Origin: Mycolicibacterium vinylchloridicum
Lineage (GTDB): Bacteria; Actinomycetota; Actinomycetes; Mycobacteriales; Mycobacteriaceae
NCBI RefSeq assembly: GCF_013404075.1
Contig: NZ_JACBJQ010000021.1
Span: forward strand, 1 to 64,000
Direction: 5' to 3'
DNA length: 64,000 nucleotides
The translations under genes were made by a program, and so were the position numbers. How positions within the stretch are numbered: position 1 is the stretch's first letter; every line of letters starts with the position of its first letter. This document shows positions 23,052-31,543 of this stretch, one piece after another. The notes beneath the pieces were generated by a model. It was not told where the DNA came from. It worked only from the letters and a program-made list of their open reading frames with translations, and made no database searches.

Positions 23052-23367
23052 GGCACAAGATTGTAGGACAGCTAAACACTGCGGCAAGAGCCATCCCGCA
23101 CATTTGCCCCTGTGAAGCGTGAATCTCATTGCAGGCCCGGTGTGAGCTCGGGCACGAATGCATGAGGGGAAGCGAATGCCGACGCTACCGCGGGGTATCG
23201 TCCGATCACTTAAGTGAGCTAATCTCTTACGTTAAATCAGCTAAGCTGTCGCGACGCGATGCGAAAGAAAATGGGGTTGAGATGAGACGGACGGCCGCGC
23301 TCACGAACGGCGCTGAAGGAGTCATCGCGCTGTCCGTGCCGGCGTCGTAATCTCGTCGGGGAATCCT
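23052..23367. other. 316-bp intergenic region between DUF732 gene and mmpS
   Basis: This is the divergent promoter region of the DUF732 gene and mmpS-mmpL. Its middle (23206-23250) is AT-rich for this genome and holds the palindrome TCACTTAAGTGA and two copies of AGCTAA 21 bp apart (23218 and 23239). A 22-codon frame begins at ATG 23282 (MRRTAALTNGAEG) and stops at 23350, 18 bp before mmpS; it could be a leader ORF. No larger gene is seen. Confidence 0.5.
23206..23217. promoter_or_regulatory. Palindrome TCACTTAAGTGA upstream of mmpS-mmpL
   Basis: A perfect 12-bp palindrome lies about 150 bp before the mmpS start in the AT-rich part of the intergenic region, near likely promoter elements. It is a candidate operator for a dimeric regulator. 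No regulator gene is adjacent, so the binding protein is unknown. Confidence 0.4.
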
Positions 23368-23799
23368 ATGGTCAAGGCACTGAGGCGGGCATGGATACCG
23401 CTGGTCATCCTCATCGTTGTCGCCGTGGCGGCGTTCGGCGTCGTCCGCCTGCACGGCGTCTTCGGCAAGACGGAGCTCACGCGGCCGGGCAGCGGCCTGG
23501 CCAATGACACCAAACCGTTCAATCCCAAGCAGGTGACGTATCAGATCTTCGGCCCCGAGGGCGCGGTGGCAACCATCAACTACCTAGACCTCGACGCCCA
23601 GCCGCAGATCGCGCGTGACATCACGCTGCCCTGGTCGCTGACGCTCACCACGACCGCACCGGCTGCCAGCGCCAATATCGTGGCTCAGGGCGACACCGAC
23701 ACCATCGGCTGCCGCATCCTGGTCGACGGTGTGCTCAAAGACGAGAAGACCTCGACCGGTGTCAACGCCCAGACCTTCTGCCTGGTGAAGTCCGCATGA
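23368..23799 (+). CDS. MmpS family membrane accessory protein
   Basis: The 143-residue protein has an N-terminal membrane anchor (WIPLVILIVVAVAAFGVV) and a periplasmic MmpS beta-sandwich: VTYQIFGPEGAVATINYLD, DITLPWSLTLTTTAP and CRILVDGVLKDEK...FC with two cysteines. MmpS proteins work with a cognate MmpL to export lipids or siderophores. Its last four bases overlap the mmpL ATG (ATGA), giving the classic mmpS-mmpL pair. It is closest in style to MmpS4/MmpS5; the exact orthologue cannot be fixed by eye. Confidence 0.92.
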   Translation: MVKALRRAWIPLVILIVVAVAAFGVVRLHGVFGKTELTRPGSGLANDTKPFNPKQVTYQIFGPEGAVATINYLDLDAQPQIARDITLPWSLTLTTTAPAASANIVAQGDTDTIGCRILVDGVLKDEKTSTGVNAQTFCLVKSA

Positions 23800-26681
23800 C
23801 CGATCTCCAGAGCCCGCCCAAGAAGAACCCGCTCATCCCCCGTTTCGTTCGGGCGTTCTCGGTGCCGATCGTGCTGCTGTGGCTCGGGCTCGTCGTCGTC
23901 CTCAGCGTCGCCGTGCCCTCGCTGGAACAGGTGAGCCAAGAGCACACGGTGTCGCTGGCGCCCGAAGACGCGCCGTCGATGAAGGCGATGAAGCAGGTCG
24001 GCAAGACCTTCCAGGAGTTCGACTCCAACAGCAGCGCGATGGTGCTGCTGGAAGGCGACCAGCCGCTGGGCGCCGAGGCGCACCACTATTACGACAACCT
24101 GATCCAGAAGCTGCGCGCCGACACCAAACACGTCGAACACATCCAGGACTTCTGGGGCGATCCGCTGACCGCCGCGGGCTCGCAGAGCGCCGACGGCAAG
24201 GCCGCCTACGTCCAGCTCTATCTGGCCGGCAACCAGGGTGAGGCCTTGGCCAACGAGTCGATCGATGCGGTGCAGAAGATCGTCAACGCGAATCCGCCGC
24301 CGGCCGGAATCAAGGTTTTCGTGACGGGTCCAACGGCATTGAGCCACGATCAGCACAACGTCGGTGACTCGGCCGTCAGGACCGTCGAACTGGTCACGAT
24401 CATCGTCATCTTCGTGATGCTGCTCTTGGTCTACCGGTCCATCACGACGGTGATCCTCGTGCTGGTCATGGTGTTCACCGAACTCACCGCCGCCCGGGGA
24501 GTCATCGCGTTCCTCGGCAACTACCAGATCATCGGTCTGTCGACCTTCGCGGTGAACCTGCTGGCCACTCTGGCGATTGCGGCGGCCACCGATTATGCGA
24601 TCTTCCTGATCGGCCGCTACCACGAAGCGAGATTGGCCGGCGAAGACCGTGAGACGGCCTTCTACTCGATGTACCACGGCACCGCGCACGTGATCCTGGG
24701 CTCCGGCCTGACCATCGCGGGCGCGACCTTCTGCCTGCACTTCACCCGGCTGCCCTATTTCCAATCGCTGGGCTACCCACTGGCCATCGGCATGTTGGTG
24801 GTGGTGCTCGCGGCACTGACGCTCGGCGCTGCCGTCATCTCGATCGGCGCCCGATTCGGGCTGTTCGAGCCCAAGCGGAAGATGAACACCCACATGTGGC
24901 GGAGGGTCGGAACCGCCGTGGTCCGCTGGCCCGGACCGATCCTCGTCGCTTCGATCGCGTTGGCATTGATCGGGCTGATCGCGCTGCCGTCGTATACGAC
25001 CAACTACAACGACCGCAACTACCTGCCTGACGACATTCCGGCCAACCAGGGCTACGCGGCCGCCGACCGGCACTTCCCGCAAGCCCGGATGAATCCCGAG
25101 CTGCTGCTCGTCGAAACCGACCACGATGTGCGCAACCCGGCCGACATGTTGGTCGTCGACCGGATTGCCAAGACGGTCTTCCACATTCCGGGTATCGGCC
25201 GAGTACAGACCATCACCCGTCCGCTGGGTACGCCGATCGAGCACACCTCGATCCCGTTCATCATCAGCATGCAGGGCACCAACCAGACGATGAACATGTC
25301 CTACATGCAGGACCGCATGAAGGACATGTTGAAGATGGGCGACGAGCTGCAGGTCACCATCGACACCATGGAGCGCATGCTGGCGCTGACCAAAGAGATG
25401 GTCGGGATCACCCACAGCATGGTCGGCAAGACCAAGCAGATGGTCGCCGACACGAACCAGATCCGGGACCAGATCTCCAATTTCGACGACTTCTTCCGGC
25501 CGATCCGCAACTACTTCTACTGGGAACCGCACTGCTACGACATCCCGCTGTGCTTCTCCTTCCGGTCGATCTTCGACGCTCTGGACGGAATCGACACTCT
25601 CAGTGACGATCTCGGCGCACTGGTCGTCGACATGGACAAGCTCGACGTGCTGATGCCGAAGATGGTCGAGATCATGCCGCCGATGATCGCGACCATGAAG
25701 ACCATGAAGTCGACGATGCTGACCATGCAGTCGACGATGGGCGGCCTCCAGGATCAGATGGATGCGATGCAGGCCAACGCAACCGCGTTGGGGCAGGCGT
25801 ACGACGCGTCGAAGAACGACGACTCGTTCTATCTGCCGCCCGAGGTATTCGACAACCCGGAGTTCAAGCGCGGCCTGAAGATGTTCGTCTCACCGGACGG
25901 AAAAGCGGTGCGGTTCATCATCTCCCATGAAGGAGACCCCGCGACGCCGGAAGGCATCTCGCACATCGACAAGATCAAGAACGCCGCATTCGAGGCGATC
26001 AAGGGCACCCCGCTGGAGGGCTCGAAGGTCTATCTGGGCGGCACCGCATCGGTCTACAAGGATATGCAGCACGGCGCCAACTACGACCTGATGATCGCCG
26101 GAATCGCCGCCCTGTGCCTGATTTTCGTCATCATGCTGGTGATCACCCGAAGCGTGGTGGCAGCGGCGGTGATCGTCGGCACGGTGGTGCTCTCGCTCGG
26201 CGCCTCGTTCGGACTCTCGGTCCTGCTGTGGCAACACATCCTGGGCCAACCGTTGCATTGGATGGTCATCGCCATGGCGGTGATCATCCTGCTGGCGGTG
26301 GGCTCGGACTACAACCTGCTACTGGTGGCGCGGTTCAAAGAAGAGATCCACGCCGGGCTGAACACCGGCATCATCCGGGCGATGGCGGGCAGTGGTTCGG
26401 TGGTGACGTCGGCCGGCCTGGTGTTCGCCTTCACCATGGCCTCGATGTCGATCAGCCCGCTGCGCGTCGGCGGTCAGGTGGGAACGACGATCGCGCTGGG
26501 CCTGTTGTTCGACACACTCGTGGTGCGTTCGTTCATGACGCCCTCGATCGCGGCCTTGCTCGGCAAGTGGTTCTGGTGGCCTCAGCGGGTGCGTCAGCGC
26601 CCGATGCCGCAGCCATGGCCCGAACCGAAGGAGTCGACGGATCGCCCGTCGGTGGACGCGAGCACGCCGCCGCAGACCTGA
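23796..26681 (+). CDS. MmpL family RND transporter (paired with MmpS)
   Basis: The 961-residue RND-type exporter has two MMPL halves, each with a porter domain and membrane helices. Proton-relay Asp-Tyr pairs are visible in ATDYAIFLIGRYHEAR (half 1) and VGSDYNLLLVARFKEE (half 2). Between them, residues about 500-700 are a Met- and Gln-rich helical region (MQDRMKDMLKMGDEL onward) interrupted by the Cys-containing YWEPHCYDIPLC, the coiled-coil insert typical of MmpL4/MmpL5-type proteins. Substrate is unknown: a siderophore, glycopeptidolipid or other lipid. It is a paralogue of the two MmpL genes at 33.7-39.5 kb. Confidence 0.92.
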   Translation: MTDLQSPPKKNPLIPRFVRAFSVPIVLLWLGLVVVLSVAVPSLEQVSQEHTVSLAPEDAPSMKAMKQVGKTFQEFDSNSSAMVLLEGDQPLGAEAHHYYDNLIQKLRADTKHVEHIQDFWGDPLTAAGSQSADGKAAYVQLYLAGNQGEALANESIDAVQKIVNANPPPAGIKVFVTGPTALSHDQHNVGDSAVRTVELVTIIVIFVMLLLVYRSITTVILVLVMVFTELTAARGVIAFLGNYQIIGLSTFAVNLLATLAIAAATDYAIFLIGRYHEARLAGEDRETAFYSMYHGTAHVILGSGLTIAGATFCLHFTRLPYFQSLGYPLAIGMLVVVLAALTLGAAVISIGARFGLFEPKRKMNTHMWRRVGTAVVRWPGPILVASIALALIGLIALPSYTTNYNDRNYLPDDIPANQGYAAADRHFPQARMNPELLLVETDHDVRNPADMLVVDRIAKTVFHIPGIGRVQTITRPLGTPIEHTSIPFIISMQGTNQTMNMSYMQDRMKDMLKMGDELQVTIDTMERMLALTKEMVGITHSMVGKTKQMVADTNQIRDQISNFDDFFRPIRNYFYWEPHCYDIPLCFSFRSIFDALDGIDTLSDDLGALVVDMDKLDVLMPKMVEIMPPMIATMKTMKSTMLTMQSTMGGLQDQMDAMQANATALGQAYDASKNDDSFYLPPEVFDNPEFKRGLKMFVSPDGKAVRFIISHEGDPATPEGISHIDKIKNAAFEAIKGTPLEGSKVYLGGTASVYKDMQHGANYDLMIAGIAALCLIFVIMLVITRSVVAAAVIVGTVVLSLGASFGLSVLLWQHILGQPLHWMVIAMAVIILLAVGSDYNLLLVARFKEEIHAGLNTGIIRAMAGSGSVVTSAGLVFAFTMASMSISPLRVGGQVGTTIALGLLFDTLVVRSFMTPSIAALLGKWFWWPQRVRQRPMPQPWPEPKESTDRPSVDASTPPQT

Positions 26682-26800
26682 CGGGTCGTCGGCTGTTCGA
26701 AACCTGTTCAGCCGCCGTTCGCACAGCGGCAAGTCCGGCCATGACTTTGCTGTCATCCTTGACGGCAGCCCTATGAGCCGGCCGTCCAGGAAGGACCCCG

Positions 26801-27088
26801 ATGTCGCTCGAACCGCGCTACGTCGCACCGCTGCTGATCGCCGTCTGCACCTCGATTGCCTTGGCCCCGTTGGCCGTTGCCGATCCGCCGAACATCCCTG
26901 AGCCGGGCTCGGAATCCGCTGCCGCCACCATCGGTGACCTCGACGCCGCAGGCTACGACGTGCAGTTGCAGTACGAAAACGGCGCCCCGCTTTCCCCGCT
27001 GTCACAGTGCACCGTGACCGATATCAACACGGCGGGGTCGGCGGGCACCCAAGGTCTCGCGTACGTCACCATCAACTGCCCCAAGTAG
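26801..27088 (+). CDS. Small secreted protein of unknown function
   Basis: The 95-residue protein has a signal peptide (VAPLLIAVCTSIALAPLAVA, cleavage near ADPP) and a short mature domain starting with an acidic and proline-rich stretch. Two cysteines in the mature part (QCTVTDIN and INCPK) could form a disulfide. The segment TIGDLDAAGYDVQLQYENG resembles other small mycobacterial exported proteins, but I cannot name the family. It ends 2 bp before a convergent kinase-like gene. Confidence 0.7.
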   Translation: MSLEPRYVAPLLIAVCTSIALAPLAVADPPNIPEPGSESAAATIGDLDAAGYDVQLQYENGAPLSPLSQCTVTDINTAGSAGTQGLAYVTINCPK

Positions 27089-27090
27089 TC

Positions 27091-28215
27091 TCAGCGACTG
27101 CGTTGCAGCGCGGCGACGGTATCGAGTTCCGCCAAGGCCGTCACTGCCCGCCGCAGGCCCTCGAGCGCCACGCCGTCGTCCTGCATCCCGCCGAGGCCGG
27201 CGGTGGCCAGGCCCGAAACATACGGGTGCACAACGGCTTGCCGATAGCGCGTGAAGAGTTCGTCGCGGTCCAGTTGCGGGCCGCCCTGGGCGGCCAGCGC
27301 GCTGCGATAGGTGTCGAGCAGATCACGTTCGACACGTGACCGTTCGCCGACCGGGGTTCCGAGCACGATCGCATACGCGAGGTCGCGGGACGGATGGCCG
27401 CGCCGGACGACCTGCCAGTCCAGCAGCCCGGCCCTGCCGTCGCGGAAGTACGTGTTCCCCGGATGGGAATCGCCGTGCAGCACGGTGTGCGGACCGCTGT
27501 CGATCGCAGCGGTGGCGGCGTGAAAGTTCTCCCAGATGTAGCGGCCGGCGTGTACCGGTATCGACGTCTTGGCAGCCAACCGACGCGCCGACATCCGCAT
27601 CACCGCGGGCGTCATGAGATTGGCCGGGTCATCTGCGGGTGCCATCAGCCAGCCGAGTTGCCCACCGCCACCGGACTTTTGCGGCAACCGGCCCCAGAAC
27701 GTCGCGTGCACACCGGCCAGTACTTCGACGAGTTGTGCCATCTGATCGGCCGCCAGCGGGTGCAGCGTGTCCGGGAACTGGCATGGCGTGGTGGACATGT
27801 CCTCGAGTACGACGACGAAACGACCGGTCAGGCTGTCGAACGCCGAACCGTACGAACGCGGAACGCCGGCACCCAGCTCGGGCGCCAGCTCGCGATAGAA
27901 CCGGGCCTCGGTCTCGCCGAGCCCGGCCAGCTCCCCCAACATCCTGATCCCGGCGCCGGCAGCCGACATCTTCACGAAGACCGATGACGGCACGCCCTCG
28001 CCGCGCAGCGCGAGGCGGGCGCGGCTCGAAGTGCCTGCCGCGCCGTCGAGCTGGGTCACCGACTCGACACGCCGACCCAAGATCGCCGACAGTGCCGCGG
28101 GTGTGAGGTCGCCGATCCGGCGCGGAAACGACCGTCTACCACCCAATGCGCTGTCAAGGGCAAGGCGCCGCACACCGCGGCCAACGTGGGCGCCGAAGCG
28201 CACAACCGAACGCAC
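27091..28215 (-). CDS. Aminoglycoside-phosphotransferase-like kinase (APH fold)
   Basis: The 374-residue protein carries APH-type kinase motifs: an ATP-site lysine in VFVKMSA, the catalytic loop VLHGDSHPGNTYF (HGDxHxxN) and the metal-binding LLDWQ. It belongs to the broad ecdysteroid-kinase/DUF1679-like group that phosphorylates hydroxylated small molecules. It is not expected to be an antibiotic-resistance determinant on this evidence. The start is a GTG at 28215. It is divergent from the SRPBCC gene at 28307. Confidence 0.8.
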   Translation of the reverse strand: MRSVVRFGAHVGRGVRRLALDSALGGRRSFPRRIGDLTPAALSAILGRRVESVTQLDGAAGTSSRARLALRGEGVPSSVFVKMSAAGAGIRMLGELAGLGETEARFYRELAPELGAGVPRSYGSAFDSLTGRFVVVLEDMSTTPCQFPDTLHPLAADQMAQLVEVLAGVHATFWGRLPQKSGGGGQLGWLMAPADDPANLMTPAVMRMSARRLAAKTSIPVHAGRYIWENFHAATAAIDSGPHTVLHGDSHPGNTYFRDGRAGLLDWQVVRRGHPSRDLAYAIVLGTPVGERSRVERDLLDTYRSALAAQGGPQLDRDELFTRYRQAVVHPYVSGLATAGLGGMQDDGVALEGLRRAVTALAELDTVAALQRSR

Positions 28216-28255
28216 CGTTGGACCATACCCTCAGCCGACGCCCTGCAGTTACAAA

Positions 28256-28273
28256 TTTACGCGAATGTGTAAA
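28256..28273. promoter_or_regulatory. Inverted repeat TTTAC-N8-GTAAA upstream of SRPBCC gene
   Basis: TTTAC (28256-28260) and GTAAA (28269-28273) flank 8 bp in the AT-rich gap between two divergent genes. The repeat covers the in-frame ATG at 28265, which argues against that ATG being the start. It is a candidate operator; no regulator gene adjoins. Confidence 0.4.
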
Positions 28274-28306
28274 CTTCCCACACAGCAGACAAGAAAGGCA
28301 ACGCAA

Positions 28307-28780
28307 TTGGGCATCGTGACCACGAGCTCGGAGACGGCCTTCAGCCAGTCACCCGAGACGCTGTATGACTTCGTCACCAATCCGGCTAACTGGACCAAGA
28401 CGTATCCCGGAAGCAACTACGTCGGCAAGCTCGACTCGCTGCCACTGGCGGTGGGCGACACCTGGGAAGAGGGCGGCCCCGATTCCGACCGCATCTTCAC
28501 CTGGCATCTGGCCATCGCGGTACGGCCCAAGCTGTGGGTGTTCAACTCGGTGGGCCGGCTCGGCCATGATCGCGAGGGAAACGGCGGCATGGACGGCAGG
28601 ATCACCGTGCAGTATCACTTCACGACACCAGGTGAAGGCATCACGTTGTTCACCCGCACGATGACCATCGAAGCGCCGAAGAACTCTCCGATGCCGGACG
28701 GCTTCTTCCGAATCGTCAACCCCGCCAACATCGACCGCTATCACGCCGCGATCGCGCGGGAGCTTACGACGTCCCGTTGA
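28307..28780 (+). CDS. SRPBCC family protein (polyketide cyclase-like)
   Basis: The 157-residue protein opens with VTTSSETAFSQSPETLYDFVTNPANW, the typical first strand and helix of the START-like SRPBCC fold, and ends with the long C-terminal helix (NIDRYHAAIAREL). It should bind a hydrophobic ligand; function is unknown. The start is non-ATG: TTG at 28307 sits 9 bp after AGAAAGG, and GTG at 28316 is also possible. Its 3' end overlaps the convergent lipoprotein gene by 17 bp. Confidence 0.75.
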   Translation: MGIVTTSSETAFSQSPETLYDFVTNPANWTKTYPGSNYVGKLDSLPLAVGDTWEEGGPDSDRIFTWHLAIAVRPKLWVFNSVGRLGHDREGNGGMDGRITVQYHFTTPGEGITLFTRTMTIEAPKNSPMPDGFFRIVNPANIDRYHAAIARELTTSR

Positions 28781-29045
28781 GTCCGTGATGGTGGTTGCCG
28801 CCGGACTCCGTCGGAGCCGGGGGTGCGACCACCGACGGCGAGAACTTGTTGCCGTCGGTCGGGCTCATCACCTTCTCGGTGGGCGTCGCCGGCGGACTGC
28901 TCGTCGTCGGCGCGACCGTCGACGTCGAGGGGGACGGAGCCTGGTTCTCGGTCTTGCTGCACGACGACACAAACGAAGCCGTGGCAATGAGAGCGGCGCC
29001 GCCGATAACGGCGGCAATACGGGCACCAACAATGGGCGAATTCAT
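28764..29045 (-). CDS. Small lipoprotein, Ser/Thr/Pro-rich
   Basis: The 93-residue protein has a lipoprotein signal (AAVIGGAALIATASFVSSC) with the acylated Cys at about residue 29, then a low-complexity Ser/Thr/Pro segment (STSTVAPTTSSPPATPTE) and a short His-containing end (GGNHHHGLNG). No domain is recognised. It should be anchored on the outer face of the membrane. Confidence 0.7.
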   Translation of the reverse strand: MNSPIVGARIAAVIGGAALIATASFVSSCSKTENQAPSPSTSTVAPTTSSPPATPTEKVMSPTDGNKFSPSVVAPPAPTESGGNHHHGLNGTS

Positions 29046-29348
29046 GAGATTCCTCTTCAAAGTGGCGAACTCGCCCTCGCCGGGGGCCTTAGATAGGCCT
29101 GAATGCCTGTTCGAGAAAGAGATCATTCCAGGGATTCGTCGAAATGGCAATCCCCTGGAGTTTCCTCGTGTCCGAGTCACGGTCGCGTCACGATTCGCCG
29201 ACGTCTTACCCCGATCGCCGTGATCGCATCGGCGCGCTGGCATCTCGCAACCGCTTGAGCGGGCAATTTGTTTGCGCACTCGTGACGAGAGTGAGCCATG
29301 AGGTTTGCCAGATGCGGTACCGTCAGCTCATACCAAGGGGAGATGGTG
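29046..29348. other. 303-bp divergent intergenic region
   Basis: It holds the promoters of the lipoprotein gene (leftward) and the DUF4185 gene (rightward). I see one imperfect hairpin (CCAGGGATT at 29128-29136 with AATCCCCTGG at 29149-29158) and an AAGGGGAG Shine-Dalgarno just before the DUF4185 start. No additional gene is supported. Confidence 0.4.
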
Positions 29349-30977
29349 ATGAGTTCGACGAATAATGCCTCGGCGTATGTGGGTCGCCTCGGCGGCCTGG
29401 CGGTGGCCCTCGGCATCGGAACAGCAATTCTCAGTGGAGCCGGAATGGCCTGGGCCGAGGCGTCCAGCGATTCGGGTGCCTCGGCACACAAGTCGGCGAC
29501 CGGCTCGTCGGCTCCGGCCAAGCCCAAGTCGACCGGCAGCTCGGCGCGCACCCCGAAGAAGACCACCGCGCCCAGCGTCGCCGGCACGGCCGGCTCCACC
29601 AAGGCTGTCGCGGCCGCGGTCAAGCCCAGCCCGGCACGGGCGGCGAACCGGCTGCTGTCTGCGGTCGGCCTCAACCTGGTCGGTACCGGGCTCGCGACAT
29701 CGGGCCGGCGCGAGATCACGCCGACGGCCGCAGCCAGCGTCTCGTCCGCCGCCGTGGTGACCGCCGCGGCGCCCACCACGATCCCGTCGTATCCGGTCGG
29801 GTGGGTGACGGGCCAGTCCAACACCGCCTACCCCGGCATCGGCTGGCCACAGACCAACAACACCAAGGGGTTCGGGATCTGGGGCACCGATCTCGGGATC
29901 ATGTGGGAGAACGGTCTGACCGGCAATATCCAGCTTGCTTTCGGTGACACCTTCAGCGGGCCGAACATGACCGGCGACTGGCGCTCGAACGTCTTGCTCC
30001 TCAGCAAGGACAACAACCTGACCAACGGCCTGAGCCTGATGCAAACCGGCTACGCCTACCAATTCATCCCGCGGAATTCGGGTGTGCTGTTCCCGTTCTT
30101 CGGATCCGAGGTGACGGTCATCCCCACCTCCGCCATCTCGCTGAACAACCAGCAGTACGTCAACTACATGTCGGTCAAGTCCTGGGACACCCCGGGCCGG
30201 TGGACCACCAACTACTCGGCGATCTCGATGTACGACCAGGACACCGACAAGTGGGTCCTGGTGCCCTCGACCATCCGCTCGGCGAGTTGGTTCGGCTCGA
30301 CCAAGCCGTACGTCCCCGGCAACCAGAACTTCCAGCAGGCGGCCTACGTCCTTCAGCCCGCCGACCAGGTCGCCGAGGGCGAGACTCAGTACCTCTACGC
30401 ATTCGGCACGCCGTCGGGACGCGCGGGCTCGGCCTACCTGTCCCGGGTCGCCGTCGGCGATGTCAACAACCTCGCCAAGTACCAGTACTGGAACGGCAAC
30501 GACTGGGTGACCGGCAAGCCGGTCGCCGCCACCCCGATCGTCGGCGATTCCACCCGTTCCGCAGGGCTTTTCGGGCCCATCATCGACTGGGCCAACAACC
30601 CCAACGTGTTGGGTGGAACGCTCGGCGGGCTGTTCGGCGCCAAGACCGGCGGCAATGTCAGCGAGATGTCGGTCCAGTACAACGATTACCTGGGCAAGTA
30701 CGTGATGATGTACGGCGACGGCAACAACAACGTCAAGTTGCGCTACGCCGACGAGCCCAACGGGCAGTGGTCGGCGCCGATCACGGTGGCGACCTCGGCG
30801 ACGTACCCGGGTCTGTACGCGCCGATGATCCACCCGTGGTCGGGCACCGGCAAACTGGTCGACAGCAACGGCGATCCCGACGAGAGCACCCTGTACTGGA
30901 ACATGTCGCTGTGGGGCAACTACAACGTCGTGCTGATGAAGACCGACCTCTCCTCGTTGAAGGCCACACTGGTCTGA
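29349..30977 (+). CDS. Secreted DUF4185 domain protein
   Basis: The 542-residue protein has a signal-like N-terminus (GLAVALGIGTAILSGAGMAWA), a low-complexity Ala/Ser/Lys/Thr linker to about residue 140, and a DUF4185 domain from about YPVGWVTGQSN to the end, with the repeated WGTDLGIMWENG, FGDTFSG and YMSVKSWDTPG segments. DUF4185 domains resemble glycosidase-type beta-propellers and occur alone or fused to PE domains in mycobacteria; activity is unproven. ATG 29349 is preferred over 29343 because it lies at proper distance from AAGGGGAG. Confidence 0.85.
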   Translation: MSSTNNASAYVGRLGGLAVALGIGTAILSGAGMAWAEASSDSGASAHKSATGSSAPAKPKSTGSSARTPKKTTAPSVAGTAGSTKAVAAAVKPSPARAANRLLSAVGLNLVGTGLATSGRREITPTAAASVSSAAVVTAAAPTTIPSYPVGWVTGQSNTAYPGIGWPQTNNTKGFGIWGTDLGIMWENGLTGNIQLAFGDTFSGPNMTGDWRSNVLLLSKDNNLTNGLSLMQTGYAYQFIPRNSGVLFPFFGSEVTVIPTSAISLNNQQYVNYMSVKSWDTPGRWTTNYSAISMYDQDTDKWVLVPSTIRSASWFGSTKPYVPGNQNFQQAAYVLQPADQVAEGETQYLYAFGTPSGRAGSAYLSRVAVGDVNNLAKYQYWNGNDWVTGKPVAATPIVGDSTRSAGLFGPIIDWANNPNVLGGTLGGLFGAKTGGNVSEMSVQYNDYLGKYVMMYGDGNNNVKLRYADEPNGQWSAPITVATSATYPGLYAPMIHPWSGTGKLVDSNGDPDESTLYWNMSLWGNYNVVLMKTDLSSLKATLV

Positions 30978-30985
30978 CCGTCCCG

Positions 30986-31003
30986 AACGTCACGAGTGAC
31001 GTT
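30986..31003. promoter_or_regulatory. Perfect palindrome AACGTCAC-GA-GTGACGTT
   Basis: Eight-base arms separated by two bases lie 9 bp after the DUF4185 stop and about 50 bp before the HxlR start. With no T-run after it, it looks more like an operator than a terminator, but either is possible. Confidence 0.45.
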
Positions 31004-31016
31004 CGCCGCACCATCT

Positions 31017-31035
31017 GAGTCTGGATTTGAGACTC
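31017..31035. promoter_or_regulatory. Inverted repeat GAGTCT-N7-AGACTC before the HxlR gene
   Basis: Six-base perfect arms with a 7-bp spacer end 16 bp before the HxlR ATG. HxlR-type winged-helix dimers bind inverted repeats in their own promoters, so this is the best candidate for the autoregulatory operator. Confidence 0.5.
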
Positions 31036-31051
31036 TGCTAGGCTGGCCGTC

Positions 31052-31543
31052 ATGTCCGCCGCCCGCGACCTGATCAGTGCCGAAAACTGTTCGGTCAAGC
31101 GGGCACTGGACGTGGTCGGCGAGAAGTGGACGCTCCTGGTCCTGCGTGAGGCGTTCTACGGCGCACGGCGCTTCGAACGATTCCAGGCCCGCATCGGCTG
31201 TCCCCGCCAGGTCTTGACCGACCGGCTCGCCACCCTCGTGGCCGCAGGCGTGCTGCGACGGGAGCCGTATCAGGAAGCCGGCCAACGGGAACGCCACGAA
31301 TACCGGCTGACCGAGAAAGGCCGCGATCTGCTGCCCGCGGTGATCGCGCTGATGCAGTGGGGCGACAAATGGGCGGCCGACCCGGCCGGCCCGCCGGTCG
31401 AGGTCACCCACCGCGACTGTGGCCATCCCGTCGAACTGACGCTGCGCTGCAGCGTCGACCAGACTCCCCTGACCGCCTACGACACCGAGCCACGACCCGG
31501 CCCTGGTGCGCGGCCCGCCAAGACCGGAAAGACGATCCGATGA
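31052..31543 (+). CDS. HxlR-family winged-helix regulator
   Basis: The 163-residue protein matches the HxlR/DUF24 family: CSVKRALDVVGEKWTLLVLREAFYGARRFERF is the conserved opening, with the N-terminal Cys (about residue 11) that in some relatives senses redox or electrophiles. YRLTEKGRDL follows. The C-terminal extension (about 110-163) has CGHPVELTLRC, a Cys pair absent from minimal HxlR proteins. Its stop overlaps the thioesterase ATG (ATGA). Confidence 0.88.
   Translation: MSAARDLISAENCSVKRALDVVGEKWTLLVLREAFYGARRFERFQARIGCPRQVLTDRLATLVAAGVLRREPYQEAGQRERHEYRLTEKGRDLLPAVIALMQWGDKWAADPAGPPVEVTHRDCGHPVELTLRCSVDQTPLTAYDTEPRPGPGARPAKTGKTIR

Noticed and set aside
23685..25532. Minus-strand frame opposite mmpL (615 codons)
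   Set aside because: It covers a strongly supported MmpL gene and gives a His/Asp/Arg/Gly-rich product with no signal or domain.
27091..28215. Aminoglycoside resistance gene
   Set aside because: Although the APH fold is clear, the sequence fits the broad small-molecule kinase group and nothing supports an antibiotic substrate.
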